Of a DNA stretch of 64,000 nucleotides, positions 1-11,012 are shown one piece after another. The notes under the pieces were generated by a model, which searched no databases, was not told the DNA's origin, and worked only from the letters and a program-made list of their open reading frames with translations. Location: contig RSEE01000087.1 in assembly GCA_003971905.1 (NCBI GenBank), forward strand, positions 1 to 64,000, in the 5' to 3' direction. This DNA comes from Moniliella sp. 'wahieum'. Taxonomy: Eukaryota; Basidiomycota; Moniliellomycetes; Moniliellales; Moniliellaceae. The translations under genes were made by a program, and so were the position numbers. Each line of letters starts with the position of its first letter. Within the stretch, counting starts at the first letter, position 1.

Positions 1-10
1 TCCACGTCGA

Positions 11-660
11 CGTAGTAGACCTCCCCGGGTAACCGGCATGGGGCACGGATACGCCCTCGTCGCCGTTGATGACTTCACGCGGTACGTCTTCACCACAGCG
101 ATCCCGACAAAGGGCGCTGCAACGAAGGAACTGCGGAACCTCATATGCGGGAGCAACGCTACGGCCCGGACAGACTGCTGCGGACTTTGCGCACGGACAA
201 CCCCCGAATTGACAAGCGCACTGCAACCTTTTCTGGACGAGCAAGGCATCACGTCAGAACGGACAATCCCGGGGCAGAGTGCTAGCAACGGTGGGCTGAG
301 CGTGCCATCCGAACCATAACGACTCGTGCAAGGCAGTTGCTCTTGGGTACAGGTCTTCCGACGTCGGACTGGTGGGAACACAGCCTCCACGCTGCGTGCT
401 TCACCCAAAACCAAATGCCACTCAAAACATCCGGGGAAGACAACAAATCGCGATTTGAGCGATACAAAGGCCACGCATACTCGTTACGATGCAACCCTTT
501 GGCCGCGTTGCATACCTCCATCTGCCCGAGTCACGCCGCGAGCACAAGCTCAGCGCGCGGGCAGAGGAAGGTATGCTGGTAGGATACCACCATCAGCGCG
601 GATCAAAGGGATGGCTCTTCGCCACATACCAACCATCCCTGGGTACCTTCACCTACCGCT
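11..660 (+). pseudogene. Copia integrase fragment (frameshifted)
   Basis: The first open segment (38-319) reads GHGYALVAVDDFTRYVFTTA, typical of the integrase catalytic core, with the first Asp pair in VDVVD just upstream and in VAVDDFTRY. A second acidic position is seen in LRTDN (about 190-205), and the third in the SNG-x-AERAIRT region (about 280-320), reached only after a frame change. The later segment (489-660) contains the GYHHQRGSKGWLFATYQP stretch, matching the region after the core where copia integrases carry a GY...KGYRV..P motif. Together the DD-E triad can be recognised but not in one frame. Confidence 0.8.
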
Positions 661-1061
661 GGTCGAAACCGTACAAATGGGGCAACGCCATACCCCCATC
701 TCCACCCGACCACTTCCCACCCGACATCTCCAAATCACTCAAATTAAAATCGACAGTGAAAAAGACGCTAACCCTACTCCGCCAGCCGCGGCAGCACCCA
801 TGCCCGAACCGCCGCCACACCCCAGACACCCGCTCCCACCACCCCCTCCCGCCGCTACCCCCTCCGCCAGCGCACCACCCGCACCTCCCTCGACCTGCAC
901 ACACTCCCAATCGCTGACGACCCCACCGACACGACCTACCATGCTCGTGCTGCAGCCGCCACGCCCCACTGCGCCGCACCAGAGATCGGCATCGCCCGCC
1001 CCTACCTGACACATCCGCCCCCCCGTTTGCCGACACAGTTCAACCTCCCGAATACGCCGCC

Positions 1062-2169
1062 ATGACTGCTCTCAGCGCACCCATCCACCCGGACACGGTT
1101 CAGCTCACCAAGGATGGCGTACCCCTCGCTCCCAAGACGCTCAAGGGTCTCGAGACTCACCCCTCCTTTGCCATGGTCAAGCAGGCTATGGCCGACGAGG
1201 TGGCCACACTCGCGCGATACGGCACCTACGAGGCTACGTACCCACCACCGGGTGCACAAATCCTCATAGGACTATGGCGCATCACCACAAAGACGGACGC
1301 CGAGGGCCGGTTCCTGCGCCACGCGCGCGCTTTGTCGCGGGCGGACACCAACAATCGGCCGAGACTTGGGGCCAGACGTTCGCACCATCGGTGCGCACAC
1401 CTGCCATCCTGACCCTCGTCGTGCTGGCCGAGAAGTATAAGTTTGGCCTCTTCTGGCGGACGTCAATGCAGCGTACCTGAACGCCCCCCTCGAAGAAGTC
1501 TACATCCGCCCACCCCCCTACTTCCCCGAAGCGGGTGGTCGCGTGTGGCGTCTCAAGAAGAGTCTATACGGGCTACATCAGAGCGGAGCAAACTGGGCAC
1601 GATACATCCGGAACCTGCTGCGTGACAAGCTCGGCTTCACGCAAAGCTTGACCGAGCCCTGCTTGTTCGTGCGCGCTGCACCACCGGGTGAGCAGATCCT
1701 CCTGGCGGTCCACACCGACGATCTGCTCCTCGCATGCAAGTCACACCAAAAGTACGAGGAGTTTATGGCCGAGATAAACACACACATTGATGTTCGTGGT
1801 AACGGTCCCCTTCACTACCACCTGGGATGCCAATACGATCGGATCGGTGGGGAGCTGTACCTGAGCCAACCAAAGTTCATCGAGGAAGTGGTGGCAAAGC
1901 ACCACATCAAAGCCCCGTGGATCCGGACTCTCCCACATCCCGTACGGATGATACCGCCCCGTGCCGACCCTGAACCCCCATCCCTCCCAGCCTTGCGCAA
2001 GGCATATCAGGGGAAGATCGGATCGGGACTGTGGCTGCACGAATGGGCCGGCCTGACCCTCTTCGCTATCACGGCCCTCAGCAGAGCCGCTGCCGACCAT
2101 CGCAGCAGCATCATCAAGCAGTCGATGACTTCCTTCGCTACCTGTACCATACTCGAGGAAAGGGCCTGA
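1062..2169 (+). pseudogene. Copia reverse transcriptase (RVT_2) fragment
   Basis: The segment at 1062-1300 holds the start of the RVT_2 domain (HPSFAMVKQAMADEVATLAR...) and continues, after frame changes near 1310 and 1490, into the segment at 1543-2169. That one shows RLKKSLYGLHQSGANWARYI, the classic copia LKKALYGLKQAPRAW block, followed by LLAVHTDDLLLAC, where the usual YVDDLL catalytic Asp pair appears as HTDDLL, and LGCQYDR after it. The finger, palm and thumb order is normal. A further frameshift near 2000-2100 separates it from the tail. The product would have been the element's RNA-dependent DNA polymerase. Confidence 0.88.
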
Positions 2170-2221
2170 GGTTGACCCCAACATCAGATGCACCGGCCAT
2201 TGCGCGTATACAGATTCCGAC

Positions 2222-2629
2222 TTGGCGGGAGATCCCATCCAGGCACGCTCCACATCTGGATGCCTACTGATGGTGTACGGTGTGCCGGTGTCGTGGCGAT
2301 CCATTCTTCAGCCGAAGAGCGTTACCAGTACCGCCGCCGCCGAATATACGGCAGGATATGATGGACTGGTTGACGCCAACTATGTCAAGAACATCATGAT
2401 CGAGCTTGGGGCCATCGGCGAGGGTACACCCATTCATTGGTATTGCGACAATAAGTCTGTCGTCGATCTCGCCCACAAATTTGGCAGCACCGGCAAGCTC
2501 CGAGAGCTGAAGATCCGGTACCACAATGTACGGCAACACGTGGACTCGGGCGAGGCCATACTTGTACACATCCCCGGCGAAAGGAACCCAGCGGACGTCC
2601 TCACCAAGCCTCTCGGCCGTCCCGCCTGA
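2222..2629 (+). pseudogene. Copia RNase H and pol C-terminus
   Basis: The open frame contains ARSTSGCLLMVYGVPVSWRS, then SVTSTAAAEYTAGYDG (catalytic Glu in the AEY motif) and WYCDNKSVVDLA (catalytic Asp in the CDN motif), ending with HIPGERNPADVLTKPLGR, the usual copia polyprotein terminus. This is the best-preserved part of the element and is uninterrupted. It marks the 3' end of pol; only about 70 bp separate its stop from the presumed polypurine tract and LTR. Confidence 0.9.
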
Positions 2630-2701
2630 CAAGCCATTGCTCAACTCCGCGTCGAGGAGATGGATCCAGTCCACATGACTGGGCCCTCCGGTCAGCGGGG
2701 G

Positions 2702-2860
2702 TGTTGACATCCGTCCTAGGACCGCGCGGACCCTGAGTCACGTGAGTCAGCTTTCATTCCTTCCGAGCTCGCACCAGTCTTCTGGACGAGTCAGTCGCAG
2801 AAGCTTCTTAGTCAAATACGACGTTCAGTGCTCACATTTGTGGTAGTAGCGAGGCCGACC
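2702..2860 (+). repeat. Possible start of the 3' LTR of the copia element
   Basis: GCGGGGG directly precedes TGTTGACATCC about 70 bp after the pol stop codon, the position expected for a polypurine tract and the TG of an LTR. The far end is not visible because the 5' LTR is outside the window and the downstream sequence runs into the 39-40 bp tandem repeats. The extent given is nominal. Confidence 0.3.
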
Positions 2861-3208
2861 CGAAGGGGAGAGAGTTATGCCGAGGCGATAGCTCGCTAAA
2901 ATCGTCCGCTCTATGCAGCATATGGCCTCCGTTCTCGATTGGACGCACCGTTGACAAGTTACACCCCCCATCCCTAACCCTACCCAACCCGACCCAACCC
3001 AACCCACCCTAACCCTAGAGGGGGAGGGGCCGAGGGTAGATAGCTCGCTACCGAAGGGGAGAGAGTTATGCCGAGGCGATAGCTCGCTACCGAAGGGGAG
3101 AGAGTTATGCCGAGGCGATAGCTCGCTACCCGAAGGGGAGAGAGTTATGCCGAGGCGATAGCTCGCTACCCGAAGGGGAGAGAGTTATGCCGAGGCGATA
3201 GCTCGCTA
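2861..3208. repeat. Tandem 39-40 bp repeat, five copies, one separated
   Basis: The unit begins CCGAAGGGGAGAGAGTTATG and ends GATAGCTCGCTA. One copy lies at 2861-2898 and four more run head to tail from 3051 to 3208, nearly identical to each other. The single copy and the array are each followed by the same unique stretch (AATCGTCCGCTCTATGCAGC...) and then by telomere-like sequence, so the whole block has been duplicated as a larger unit. No coding potential is seen. Confidence 0.92.
2968..3016. repeat. Telomere-like interstitial repeat block 1
   Basis: Degenerate CCCTAACCC / TACCCAACCC units run from about 2968 to 3016, including two CCCTAACCC matches to the vertebrate-type TTAGGG repeat used by most fungi. 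It is too short and degenerate to be a functional chromosome end and is flanked by unrelated DNA on both sides. Confidence 0.6.
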
Positions 3209-3280
3209 GGAAATCGTCCGCTCTATGCAGCATATGGCCTCCGTTTTTCGATTGGGCCAACCGTTGAGAAGTTACACCCA

Positions 3281-3320
3281 CCCATCCCTAACCCTACCCA
3301 ACCCAACCCACCCCACCCAC
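3281..3320. repeat. Telomere-like interstitial repeat block 2
   Basis: A second copy of the CCCTAACCCTACCCAACCC block lies about 310 bp after the first, preceded by the same 80 bp of unique sequence (with a few substitutions). The gene-side edge is followed by ordinary sequence leading into the 3' end of the RecQ-like helicase gene. Confidence 0.6.
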
Positions 3321-3514
3321 ACCTGTTGATCATCTATGCAAGTGCATGCCATGAAGCGCTTGACAAAGTGGGACAGTCGTTGTTAGGTTCGCCTCAAAGA
3401 CCCACGACGGTCGTCGTCATTGTACACTTCAACATCTATGACAGGCGCTCGGATGCTTCTGTAGTGCATGTACTAGAGTGCATGGAGAGGTAGGCTGAAT
3501 GATGGTATGCATTG

Positions 3515-6500
3515 CTATGTTCCTATACATGCTTGGTGTTGAAGACAGGGAGCAGAGGCGTGGAGATGGGGAGCACAGGCTTGGGGATGGCGAGCACAGG
3601 CTTGGTAACGAGGATGCCCAGGTGGGTTGTGCCAAGCCGTTGGCCGAGGCGCAGGCAGCGGTGTACGTACAGGCACTGTACTTGGCCCGGCGTGTGCGGG
3701 CTGAGGCAGGATCCCTTCTGTCACATGGTCCCACACCTCCACTGGGATTGGGTCCAGCTGCGCCTCCAAGCTGTCATACGAGCTCCCCCTTAAGGACCGC
3801 GCAGGCGCCAAGGTTCGGACCCGCTTGTGGACCACTGCCTCCAGTGTAGGGTCGGGTCGGCGCTTGCTGCCCGACGCAGCTGCACCCGCGGGCAAGATGG
3901 GGTTGAGTTGCGTCCTTTGCCCGACGTCGGGAGCCGGCATGGTGGGACGGACGCTTGGTACGTTGTCCTCGTGCGTGCCGTGTGCGCCATCGGCTTGTTG
4001 CTGACCATCTTCATCTCCAGATGCTTCGTCTTGTTCGGTTTGGCGAGCGAGGGCAACGCCAACATGGTGTGCATTCTGATCATTCTCAGCTGGATGCCGT
4101 TCCTCGAAGAACCCGGCATCCGCTAAGACCCTTGCTCTGAGCTCCAAGCGCCTTGCTCTGCGCTCCTCGTCAATCTGCATCCAACGCGGAGATGGTGGAC
4201 GGCGTGTTGGATTCCGATCCGGCACGTGGGCCTCCTGCCATGTTGGAACGACCGGCTGGTCATCCACTCCCTGTTGTTCCGGGTGCCACCGCGGCGAGAG
4301 AGCGTGGCGATGGGTCACAGGCTCCTCGGTGGGCTGACGACGAGGCGGGCTGCTGATTTCCAAAGCTGGCAAGTCATCGGCTGCGCCTGGCCCATACAGG
4401 GGCGCGTCGTGCGGGAGCCAGGGTGGAGACTGCTCGTCGCGCTGCCTGGTCGCTGCTGCTGGCTCCATGCGCGGGGGAAGAAGAATGGGTGGCAGCTCGG
4501 CACGCGGGGGGCGCAGCATGGGCCTCGTCGCTCGCATGCTGTACACTTGCGGGCTCCCTCCACGTCCTGGCACCGCAGCGGCACGCCATACAGGCAAGTG
4601 TGTACTGCTTCAAAGAGGCAGTCCTTGTGTTGGAGCCAGTGGGCCACGTTGCCCATGTACGCCTTGGCATCGGACACGTGCCGAGTGAGAGCATCGCGCA
4701 CATCTTGCTGCGAGGCAAGAATGATCATGTCGCCCTGCTCGTTGGGCCCACGAGCAGCACGGCCGGCTGCCTGGATCAAGTCCAGCCCGGTAAATGGCAC
4801 GCCGAGCCAGATGACCATGTCACAGTCGGGAACATCAATCGACACGGAAAGCGAAGTGGTGCCAACCAGCACAACCTCCTCGCCCTGGATGAACTTGGCC
4901 AGCTGATCTGCGCCTTCCTCGCCCTCGGTTTCCCGCCTGTTGTAACCCTCACTGATGGCCGGACGGGGGGGAAGGTAGTGCTGAGAGGAAGAATGCAACC
5001 AAGAGTCAGTCAGCAAAGCGGGGCGTGACCACAGGCGGGGAACCAGGAATGGGATCGACGTACCGGGACGTGGAGAGCGGCGGCGGCAACATCGCGCGCG
5101 GCTTGGCGGCTGTTGCAAATGACGATCGCCCTATGAGGCCGATCTTGGGGCGCTGGTGTGCGAAGCCAGGCCTGGCGTTCGGCCAGCCGCGCCGCCAGCA
5201 GCTCTTCAAGCTCTTGCTGTAACCTCTTGGGCCTGGTATGGGAGCCTCGTGGAATACATACCGCACCTCGGGACGCGCGATTGGTTCGTTAAAGTGGGAA
5301 AAGCGCACGTTGCGAATGCCAGGGAGCGACAATGTCGTTTCCAACTCTCGCACCACCCCCACCGGCGCTGTTCCCGATAGGCCGACGAAGCGAGTATGGC
5401 GCAAGATGGGCGCAAGATAGCTGAGGTTTTTGAATTCAGTTCGGAAGTTGCCATGCAGCGCGATGAGATGCGCCTCGTCCACCACGATCCTTTCCAGTCG
5501 GCCCTCGAGTGCCAGCGCGCGAAGACAGTCGGCCAAGCCCTTTTGCGCCAGCTGACTGACCGTTACGAGCAGGACACGCGTGCCGGCCTGGAGCGGGTTG
5601 GCTTCGGGCGCGCCGCCGTGCCATGTCTGGAAGGGAAGGTCGTGCCGCCGCAAGCGGTTCTCAAAGTCGACCACCATGCTGTGCAGCGGCACGGCCACCA
5701 CATGCACTTTGGAGGGAGCTGCCGTCAGTGCTGGCACGAGCCACATCGCCGTCTTGCCCGCCCCGGTTGGTAGAGCAATCATCGATGCCGATCCAGGCTG
5801 GTCTAGCAACAGTCGTTCGAGGCAGAAGCGTTGCTCTTGGCGCAAGCCATAGTCGCCATAGATGCGTACGCCCACCTGATGCGCCATCGCCAGCCGGTCA
5901 TTTATGCTGGGCTCGGTGCGGATGACCGCGTTGGGTTGGCTCGGCTTGGCGTGCTCGGGAAAGTGGAGCTTGAGAATCTCCGTTTGCCAGTCGCGACTGA
6001 CAAAGCGGGACTTGATGATGCTGTCGGCCCCCAAATGGCCAATCTCTTCCGAGTTGATGCCATACGTCAGGGACGCCGTGTTGGCCGAGTGGCCTGCCTG
6101 CCCCGACTGGCTCGCCCACAGGATCTGCCGCTGCAGCGAACGGAGAGCAAACGCCGTGTTTTCGGCGTCGAGCGTCCCCTGGCGCAGCTCGTTGCCGGGG
6201 AGTAGTGCCGCATCGCGCTGCCGCTTCGACAAGGCCGCACAGTAGTGCCGCCAGACCATCAGGTTGAGCGGGGCGACGCAGCCTTGTCAGGCCAGGTAGC
6301 GCGCAGCACATTGCCCAGCCGGGTCGTCGTAAGTGGCTGCGAGCGCCGGTTGACAAACAGAAGCGGCTGACTTTTCGGCACTGTCGGCTCTCCATTCTCG
6401 TTACGCGGACCTGTTAGCCAGCGCAGGCGGTCGGTGAAGGGGCGAACGAGCAAGAGGTATGCTTTGAGCACCTTGCTGGTGATCGGATCCGGGAAGCGGG

Positions 6501-9500
6501 CAGCACGGAACGCAGCGTCGGGGCTGCTGTGCAGGGCTGTCTTGCTGCGGCGGAAGACGAGAAAGACCTCGTTGTCAGTGCCGGCGACATAGATGCCACG
6601 CGGCCCGGTCGTCTCATTGAAGCAGCGCAGCGACAAGGTCTCCACGCCGCGGGCAGACAGGCCACTGACGCAATGGATCGAGAGTGCCAGGTGGAGCAAG
6701 AACTTCTCCTCGAGGCGGAGGATCTGTTTGTGGAGATGCTCCTCCTCGGCGTCGGACTGCATGTCCTCATCTTCCCAGATGCGGTCCGCAACATGGCCGA
6801 GACCGAGTTCGTCCCTCCACAGCTTTGCGTGCGACTCGGCCTCCCAGACAAAGGAGTAATACTCAGCGGGGTTGTTGAGTCGGTCGCGCAGGTGGGTTTT
6901 GTCAAAGGGATGGCGGAGGTAGTGGTCCTGGTAGCGGGCGCGGCGGCCGATGGTAAACAGATCCAAAAAGGCATTGTCGAGGTTGATTAGAACTGTGCTG
7001 GCAAAAACACGCAGGTGCTCGTCGGAAAGGCAGGTGCCACTGGGCAGCACAATCTCATGGTCGTTCGGTACAAATGGCGAGTCGGGGCCGCCCACCGCTG
7101 CACGGGCCCGGCTGCAGTAGCGCAACACATTGCCCAGCCGGTCCGCCACACGCATGGTGCCCACCACCAGGTGCTCCTTCTCGTACGCACGCACAAACGC
7201 ACCCGCCTCGTCTGCCTTCGCTGCCCAGTCGAGCGTCCCATCCGAGCGCAGCGCCTCGGCATCGTTCAGCAGCGCCGCCGTGCAGCGACGCGACCATCGA
7301 CAGACGCAGGTTCCACATCAGCCCCGCCATCGCCGGCGACACTTGGTTCGGCGCACGAAACAGCAGGTGGCCCACCGTGCCTGCCCCACCCTCCCCGGGC
7401 GTCGGAGCTGCTCTGGGCCCTCCCACCTCCTCCTCCTCCTCCTCCTCCTCCTCTCCCTCCCCCTCCCCCTCCAGGCGATCGTCATCATTCGGCTGCTGGA
7501 GAATGTTGCCCACGATGGCGTGCCTAGTAACAGTGGGCGGACGCACCTGTTGCGGCTCATCTGCCTCGGGCGGGTACCAGATGCCGAGACACTGGCTAAA
7601 GGCAAACAGCCACAGCGGGCCTACATCCTCCAGGGTCGCTGCCCAAGGCCGTGTCGTGGTCATCTCGAGCCAGATCGCAAGGCGCTGCCAAAGCGGGTCG
7701 TAGTCAAGCTGCTGCGCTCCCGGATTGTCAACCGGGGGGTCCCAGGGGTTCGGCGCAAGGACATCGGCGACAAAGCTTTCCAGGGCACTCTCGCCCACTG
7801 GCATGCCGTCATCCTCCAGCGCCTGGATGAAGGCCTGCTCGTGCATCGACAAGACGCGACTGGCCAGGTCGGCCAGCGGGTGCTCCTCTGTGCCCCAGCG
7901 TCGCCCGCGCTCCGAGGAGCAACTGCATAAAGACAAAGCAGTCGCCTAACAAGCCGGTGTACTTGCGGATCGTGTCGGTACGGACCTGCAAGCCAAAGCG
8001 ATGGAAGCACGAGAACTCGGACTCTTGCCCGGCTAGCAATGGCGTGCTGGACGGGGTGGGAAAAGGCGAGAAGCGCCTGGGCCCATTGCAAGAGATTTTC
8101 ATTGGCACGCTTGCGTTCGTGGTTCATGTTTGGCAGATACCGCATCTCGGCCAAGCGCATCAGCGGTACCCCAGCCATCAACTCGGACACATGCCACATG
8201 CGAGGGAAGGAGCCCATGAAATGCTCGCCATCTGCAACGGTCAGCGGATCCTCCCCGGGTATGTGAGGCATCAAGCTGGGCGAGCCCTCCTCCCGCGTAA
8301 GGTCGGTATACGTCAGCAGAGGCCGCCGTGGCGGAGAGGCATCGCGCAGGGGACGGGGATGAGGACGATCGGGCGGCGCCGCGGCTGGTGGAGAGGCGTT
8401 GCGCTGCCGCCGCGGGGGGGCAGGCGAGGGCGAGGGAGACTGCGTCGGCCGGCCTGCCTCGGTCGACTCTGCCTCGCTAGGGGATGCTTCCTGGGTGCGT
8501 GCTGGTCGCCGAGTGCGCGCTGGTACCCAGTCCCATTCCGATTCGGAGTCGCTGGCCTCATCCACGTCTCTCCGCTCGGTGTCGCTGGTATCCTCGTCAC
8601 TCTCGGGATCTGTTGCTCGTTGTATCGTCATCCGTTCCTCGGTTGCGCACCGGGCTGGTGGAGGGGGCGACTGGACAGCTGCGGCTGCATCAAGGCGCCT
8701 CGCAGCATCGATCGCGGCTGGTGGCGCATCGGGCCCAACAATGGCAACGGTAAGGTCGTACAAGACTCGTTGGGTGGGAAGCCAGAGCGGACGAGGGTGG
8801 TGGCCGGTAGTGCGGGCGTGCTTGCGTGCGGGTGGTGGTTGCGAGCCACCTGCAAGCATGTGCGGCACACCTCTTTGGGAGGGGAGATGGGGATGCGATC
8901 GACTGGCTCGGTGAGGTACTTGGCAAAGTGCTTGGCTACAGCAGGGCCTGGGTACAGCGCAGGGGGCAGCATGCGGAGTGCAGTACGGGCAGACTCGACG
9001 TGGTCGTCGAGGAACAAGGGATGCGTACCGGAGTGGTCGAAGGCTTTGACTCTTGCAGTGGAAAGATGCGTGTCGGGCACAAAGTATTTGCATTCAGAGC
9101 AATACAAAAGGCGCAAGTCGGAATTGTACTCGATGCCGATCGGATGGAGGGAGCGGCGGATGAGATGGAAGGGGTCTTGAAAGATGGAGGCGGCGACCTG
9201 ACCTTTGAGTTGAAGACATTCCTTGCGTGCTGCGTGCGGTGCGGGCATTTTGCGGAAGGGAGGCAGAACAAGCAGAGCACGAATAGCCTGGTACGTTGTG
9301 GTCAGCACTGGCTGGAAGGGAGGATGGGGGGGACATACCATCGTCGTTCGCTTGGATGCACACCTGCTGCGGCGGCAGTCGGACGAGATGGTGATTTTGG
9401 TGGTGATGACAGACGTGCGCGGCTGGGGAGGAGGCAATGGCGAAGGGGACAAGCCGAGCGGCGAGGTAGGTGCAGCAACAGGGGGAGGTGATGCTGGTGG

Positions 9501-9885
9501 GGATCGGGTGACGGTGCGGTGCCCGGCTGTTGCACAGGATCTTGTGTGCCCTCGGCGCGCGTGTCTCGCGTGGTTGCTGCAAGTGCTAGGAGATCTGGAG
9601 AGGCGTCGGGTTGGGAGGCGGAGTGGGGCTCGTGTCGGTGCCCGGGCTAGGAGAGGCTGGCATGGTTGACAGCTGGGAGCGAGCGGCATTGTGAGCAGCT
9701 GGGCGGTCCATGCGGCGAGGCAACGGCGTGTCGGATGCTGCTCGCGCTGGAGGTGGTGCACCCGACGGGTCGGTCGAAGGTGTGAAGGCACGAGGTTGGC
9801 TGCCAGGCCTGGCCGTGCTGGGATGAGACGAAGCAGGTGTTCCGCAGTCAAACGTGGCAGCTGGCGTCGTAGGCAAGGCAGGCAT
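3515..9885 (-). CDS. Telomere-linked RecQ-like helicase with OrsD-type N-terminus and recombinase-like middle domain (frames broken)
   Basis: Read on the minus strand. An N-terminal zinc-finger-like region (CSECKYF...H...H, about 9020-9115) resembles the OrsD/DUF3505 region of fungal telomere-linked helicases. A disordered acidic/Pro-rich linker follows (about 8830-8250), then a helical region (8250-7200), a tyrosine-recombinase-like domain (about 7190-6050) and a RecQ-type helicase core. The core shows Walker A LPTGAGKT (about 5745-5770), DEAH (about 5465-5485), SGTAP (about 5360-5385) and, after a GTACGT...CAG intron (4981-5063), motif VI QAAGRAARG (about 4752-4778). A Cys cluster follows (about 4520-4610), then a disordered tail. 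The frame changes at about 9586, 8080, 7930, 7260, 6270 and 5110. The domain order fits S. pombe tlh1 and U. maydis UTASa helicases. The start at 9885 is a guess; intact versus pseudogene cannot be settled here. Confidence 0.75.
4981..5063 (-). other. Intron within the RecQ-like helicase core
   Basis: The minus strand shows CCCG|GTACGTCGATC at 5063 and TTCCTCTCAG|CACTACC at 4981. Removing 83 bp joins the upstream helicase lobe to the lobe carrying motifs V and VI in the frame that keeps motif VI open. The donor is the same GTACGT used by most introns in this window. Confidence 0.7.
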
Positions 9886-10742
9886 GGTAAGGCGAGGATG
9901 GTGTGATGTGAGGAGGAGGGGGCGCGTCGGGAGGCGTGGGAAAAGGAGGAAGGAAATGAAAGAATGCATGCAGCGCGTCGCGTTGGGGGGACAATTATTA
10001 CGCTGCCGCCGTGCGGGCACATGCATCGATACTTGATGCGCGTTAGCGCGAGGCGACGCGACTTGGCGACGCGTTGAGCCATGCGCGCCGCACCAAAATG
10101 GACGTATCTCGGCCGTTTCTCGACCGATTGGGCTGAAATTTGGCATGCGACTAGCCATGCCATCAGACTACCGATACCAGGTGGTACATCTACCACCACC
10201 ACCCTTGGGCACAAGATACTGCATGCATACGGTACAGACGTCGGACGGCCCAACGAGTGCCTGATATGGACGATGCTCGCCATGAAACGGCCATGCGTGG
10301 TAAGAAAGAGTAGTGGTGGTGGAAGAGGGGGTGGTAGTGGTAGTGGGGGTGGTGGGGGGTGGAAGTGGGAGTGGGAGTGGGGTGGGAGTGGGGGTGGCGA
10401 CGGGGGTTGCGCCTGCAGCGGCGGTGGTGGTGGCGTGCACATGCCAATGGCGGTTGTGTGGCGGTGGCGGTGGCGGTGGCGGTGGCGCGCATACTGAGCA
10501 AGGCTCTGACCGCGGCGGCGGGCTCTGTTGAATTAATGCGTGTGCCACCAACTCTCCTGGGCACTGGTCACTAGTCACTGGTACGCGTCACCGGTCAGGC
10601 CCCGGGGCCCGGTTGTGACTACGTCATAGGTCATCGCTCAGGCTCAACCCGGGTCACTCCAAAATCAATATTGATTTTGGACGTCAGGGGGAGCCGATCA
10701 GTAATTGCCAGCCGGCAATTGATTTCAATAACATATGTCTAG
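9886..10742. other. Intergenic region with GT-rich microsatellite and two palindromes
   Basis: No convincing gene. Between about 10310 and 10490 the plus strand is a degenerate GGTGGN microsatellite; the long proline-rich frame on the opposite strand is only its translation. A perfect 22-bp palindrome (CCAAAATCAATATTGATTTTGG read as two 11-bp halves) lies at 10659-10680, and a second, AATTGCC-AGCC-GGCAATT type, at about 10702-10719. The sequence from 10565 to 10620 is full of GTCAC/GTGAC words. Confidence 0.6.
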
Positions 10743-10839
10743 GTTTTTACTCTGGCTACGGTAAAGGGGACTGCCAACCTGGCTGATCAGTTTACCAAGC
10801 CTCTCAAATGGTGCCCTCGTGAGGGCCGGGGCCCTTGAT
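10743..10839 (+). pseudogene. C-terminal tail of a second copia-type pol
   Basis: One frame reads VFTLATVKGTANLADQFTKP then LKWC...GP and a stop at 10837-10839. The NLADQFTKPL signature is the terminal motif of copia polyproteins (compare NPADVLTKPL in the element at the left edge). Nothing upstream of about 10743 continues the RNase H domain, so this is a short remnant or the end of a heavily deleted element. It differs clearly in sequence from the 1-2.7 kb element. Confidence 0.65.
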
Positions 10840-11012
10840 CTGGGGCTCCATTGATCTACTTCTTATCTTTGGTTTTGACTTGCGTTTCCGACTCGGTTCC
10901 AGGCGCGTCTCTCGTCTCCGTCTTTTATTTTTTCTACTCGACGCGTCTCCTTTCTTTTGTTTACCGTCTTCTTCCTTTGGTCTCCTTAACCTGTGGCATG
11001 TCCGAGGGGGGG

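Larger units (their letters stand above)
1..2701 (+). mobile_element. Decayed Ty1/copia (Pseudoviridae-type) retrotransposon, 3' two thirds of pol
   Basis: Integrase, reverse transcriptase and RNase H segments follow each other in the copia order (INT before RT), on one strand, with no other gene between them. The reading frame changes several times and a low-complexity proline-rich spacer separates INT from RT, as in copia elements. The 5' end (LTR, gag, protease) lies outside the window. A purine-rich stretch followed by TGTTGACATC at about 2702 looks like the polypurine tract and the start of the 3' LTR. The internal frameshifts mean the copy is probably not autonomous, although part of the damage could be sequencing indels as seen elsewhere in this window. 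Confidence 0.88.

Noticed and set aside
2861..3208. CRISPR array
   Set aside because: The 39-40 bp units are directly adjacent without variable spacers, and the genome is eukaryotic.
7074..7936. Plus-strand ORFs across the helicase gene
   Set aside because: They are antisense shadows of the recombinase-like and linker regions, with no independent motif.
8628..10442. A 604-codon minus-strand ORF as one protein
   Set aside because: Only its middle (the zinc-finger-like OrsD part) looks like protein. The first 150 codons translate a GGTGG microsatellite and the last part runs in the wrong frame.
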